Shown: positions 4,043 through 5,569 of the stretch, one piece after another
Layout of the letters: each line of letters starts with the position of its first letter
Numbering within the stretch: position 1 is the first letter of the stretch
Assembly: GCA_019090845.1 (NCBI GenBank)
Contig: JAHRVD010000018.1
Span: 1-5,569, forward strand
Length of the DNA: 5,569 nucleotides
Origin: Marinosulfonomonas sp.
GTDB taxonomy: Bacteria > Pseudomonadota > Alphaproteobacteria > Rhodobacterales > Rhodobacteraceae
Reading direction: 5' to 3'
Position numbers and translations under genes: made by a program
Notes under the pieces: generated by a model
Database searches by the model: none
The model's input: only the letters and a program-made list of their open reading frames with translations
Told to the model about the DNA's origin: nothing

Positions 4043-5569
4043 CTACCCGCGCAGAACGCCGCCGGTCACTTTGGCGACTTGCGCAATTATTTTGGCGGCG
4101 ACACCGTCAATTTCCGTTTCTGTCAGTGTCTTTTCAACCGGCTGCAAACGCACTGAAATAGCCAGAGATTTCTTGCCGGCTCCCATCTGGGCTTCGGCCC
4201 GTTCGCCCTTGAATTCGTCAAAGACCTGCACTGATACGATCAGCGCCTTGTCAGCACCGGCCGCCGCGTTGACCAGCGTCAATGCCTCGACATTTCCATC
4301 CACGACAAACGCAAAATCTCGTTCGACAGCTTGTAGATCGGCAAGCGTCAATGCCGCACGCGTTGTGGTCGTTTTTCGGGCAAAAGGAACCCGGTCCGGA
4401 AAGACAGTGAACGCCACCGCCGGGCCTTTGACGTCCATCGCCGCCAGTATCCGCGGGTGAACTTCGCCGAAAGTCGCCAGAATGTTCTTTGGCCCCAAAG
4501 CAATCTGCCCGGACCGGCCCGGATGCCACCAGTCCGGTGCATCGCGCCGGACTGACACGCGCGTTGGCGCACCGATTGCACCCAGAATCGCCTCGGCGTC
4601 TGCTTTAACGTCATAGATATCTGCCACGCGGCGCGCTTGGTGGGGGTCGCGCCCTGCCGTGTGGCCCACCAACAAGCCGCTGATCTGCAGTTGCATATCC
4701 GCAGGCTCGCCACCCGAAAATGCAGGGCCTACCTCAAACAAGGCAAGATCCATGAACCCGCGCGCCTGATTGCGGGCGGCTGCCTGCAGCAGGCCGGGCA
4801 GCAGATCGGGGCGCATATGGCTCATCTCGCTGGAAATCGGGTTGGCAAGCATCACCGCGTCCAATCCACCGCCAAACAGCGCGGCAGAGGGCTGATCGAT
4901 GAACGAATAGGTCACGCATTCGTTGTATCCCAGCGCCGCTGCTGTGCGCCGCGCCACACCTTCACGCCGCTGCATTGGGGTCAGGATCGGCGGCGTCACA
5001 CCCACAGCCAGCCGCGCCATTGGTTTGCCTTGCAATTTCGTCAGCGAAGCTATCCGCGCGACTTCTTCCACCAGATCGGCAGACCCCTGCACATCCGGGC
5101 GCCACGACGGCACATGCGCCATGTTACCCTCGATGCGAAAGCCCAGCGCGGTCAGGCTGGCGAATTGCTGCTTGGCGGGGATATCCATACCCACCAGTGA
5201 TTGCACCCGGTCGGTATCAATCGGATAGGCACGCGCCACATCGGGAACAGCGCCAGCGACAACAACGTTCGACGGCTCGCCACCGCACAAATCCATGATC
5301 ATCTTGGTCGCAAGTTCAATCGCGGGCGCGTTGAATTCCGGGTCAATCCCGCGTTCGTTACGATAGCGCGCGTCAGAGTTCACCTTTAGCGCCCGCCCGG
5401 TCTTGGCTATCGAAATTGTGTCCCACAAAGCAGCCTCAAGAAAAACGTCGGTGGTTTCTTCGGTGCAACCCGTTGCCAGCCCGCCCATGATCCCGGCGAT
5501 GCTTTCCACGCCAGTATCGTCCGATATCACCACCATGCCGGGGGCCATCGTGTATTCCTTGTCGTCAAG
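4043..5569 (-). CDS. pheT: Phenylalanine-tRNA ligase beta subunit, C-terminal part (5' end beyond window)
   Basis: PheT pairs with PheS in the cytoplasmic alpha2beta2 enzyme that charges tRNA-Phe. The window holds the last 508 of roughly 800 residues; the frame is open to base 5569, so the Met at 5548 is internal. Visible order, counting from the right edge: the end of the B3/B4 (editing) domain with ESIAGIMGG (22-30) and the conserved RYRNERGID segment (68-76); a B5 domain (about 115-185) with SWRPDVQGSADLVEEVARI (155-173); the catalytic-like core (about 195-400) with ANPISSEMSHMRPDLLPGLL (242-261) and ALFEVGPAF (276-284); and the tRNA-binding FDX-ACB domain (about 412-507), beginning AVERDFAFVVD and containing VFDEFKG. 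All domains end normally at TAG. The N-terminal tRNA-binding (EMAP-II-like) domain and pheS are expected to the right. It is followed after 49 bases by ytoQ. Confidence 0.97.
   Translation of the reverse strand, partial: LDDKEYTMAPGMVVISDDTGVESIAGIMGGLATGCTEETTDVFLEAALWDTISIAKTGRALKVNSDARYRNERGIDPEFNAPAIELATKMIMDLCGGEPSNVVVAGAVPDVARAYPIDTDRVQSLVGMDIPAKQQFASLTALGFRIEGNMAHVPSWRPDVQGSADLVEEVARIASLTKLQGKPMARLAVGVTPPILTPMQRREGVARRTAAALGYNECVTYSFIDQPSAALFGGGLDAVMLANPISSEMSHMRPDLLPGLLQAAARNQARGFMDLALFEVGPAFSGGEPADMQLQISGLLVGHTAGRDPHQARRVADIYDVKADAEAILGAIGAPTRVSVRRDAPDWWHPGRSGQIALGPKNILATFGEVHPRILAAMDVKGPAVAFTVFPDRVPFARKTTTTRAALTLADLQAVERDFAFVVDGNVEALTLVNAAAGADKALIVSVQVFDEFKGERAEAQMGAGKKSLAISVRLQPVEKTLTETEIDGVAAKIIAQVAKVTGGVLRG

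Noticed and set aside
3987..4460. Plus-strand open frame of 157 codons
   Set aside because: It is antisense to the 3' end of pheT and the ytoQ start, Ala/Ser/Thr-rich with no domain; a shadow of GC-rich codon usage.
4637..5200. Plus-strand open frame of 187 codons
   Set aside because: It is fully antisense to the conserved pheT frame, has low-complexity Arg/His/Gln-rich composition and no family resemblance.
5546..5548. Met at 5548 as the pheT start codon
   Set aside because: The reading frame stays open to the window edge and encodes conserved B3/B4-domain sequence before and after it; PheT is about 800 residues long.

Overview
The window looks like ordinary chromosomal DNA of an alphaproteobacterium, most likely a Rhodobacterales/Roseobacter-type marine bacterium. 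This rests on the protein flavour (for example the MscL N-terminus and an Lrp regulator divergent from alanine dehydrogenase), the moderately high GC and the dense gene packing. The genus cannot be settled from sequence alone. There are no insertion sequences, phage genes, CRISPR arrays, tRNAs or rRNAs. The longest stretch without a gene is about 137 bases.

Left part (1-1160, minus strand). A DnaJ-domain protein runs off the left edge. Its start is at 427, with a J-domain carrying HPD and a short Gln-Gly repeat encoded by four copies of a hexamer. Upstream of it is a 137-base gap holding a 9-bp inverted repeat and a possible promoter. Next comes an Lrp/AsnC-family regulator (565-1026), transcribed away from the next gene across an AT-rich 134-base divergent control region.

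Centre (1161-2851). Alanine dehydrogenase (ald, plus) is complete, has every catalytic residue of the family in register, and ends in a hairpin that overlaps its stop codon. Converging on it is mscL (minus), the large-conductance mechanosensitive channel. Its real start is the internal Met at 2718, not the upstream Met at 2763. A 133-base divergent region separates mscL from a glutathione transferase gene and contains a perfect operator-like dyad just before the transferase ribosome binding site.

Right part (2852-5569). A nu-class (YfcG/YghU-like) glutathione transferase gene (plus) meets a YtoQ-family gene (minus) tail to tail, with both stop codons nested in one TTAA. Upstream of ytoQ on the same strand is the C-terminal part of pheT, the phenylalanine-tRNA ligase beta chain, which runs off the right edge.

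Taken together: the regulator probably senses an amino acid and controls alanine catabolism (alanine to pyruvate plus ammonium). The other genes serve turgor relief, thiol/disulfide chemistry, protein folding and translation. I see no undescribed multi-gene system. The items most worth checking are the two dyads, the YtoQ gene next to pheT, and the repeat in the J-protein.
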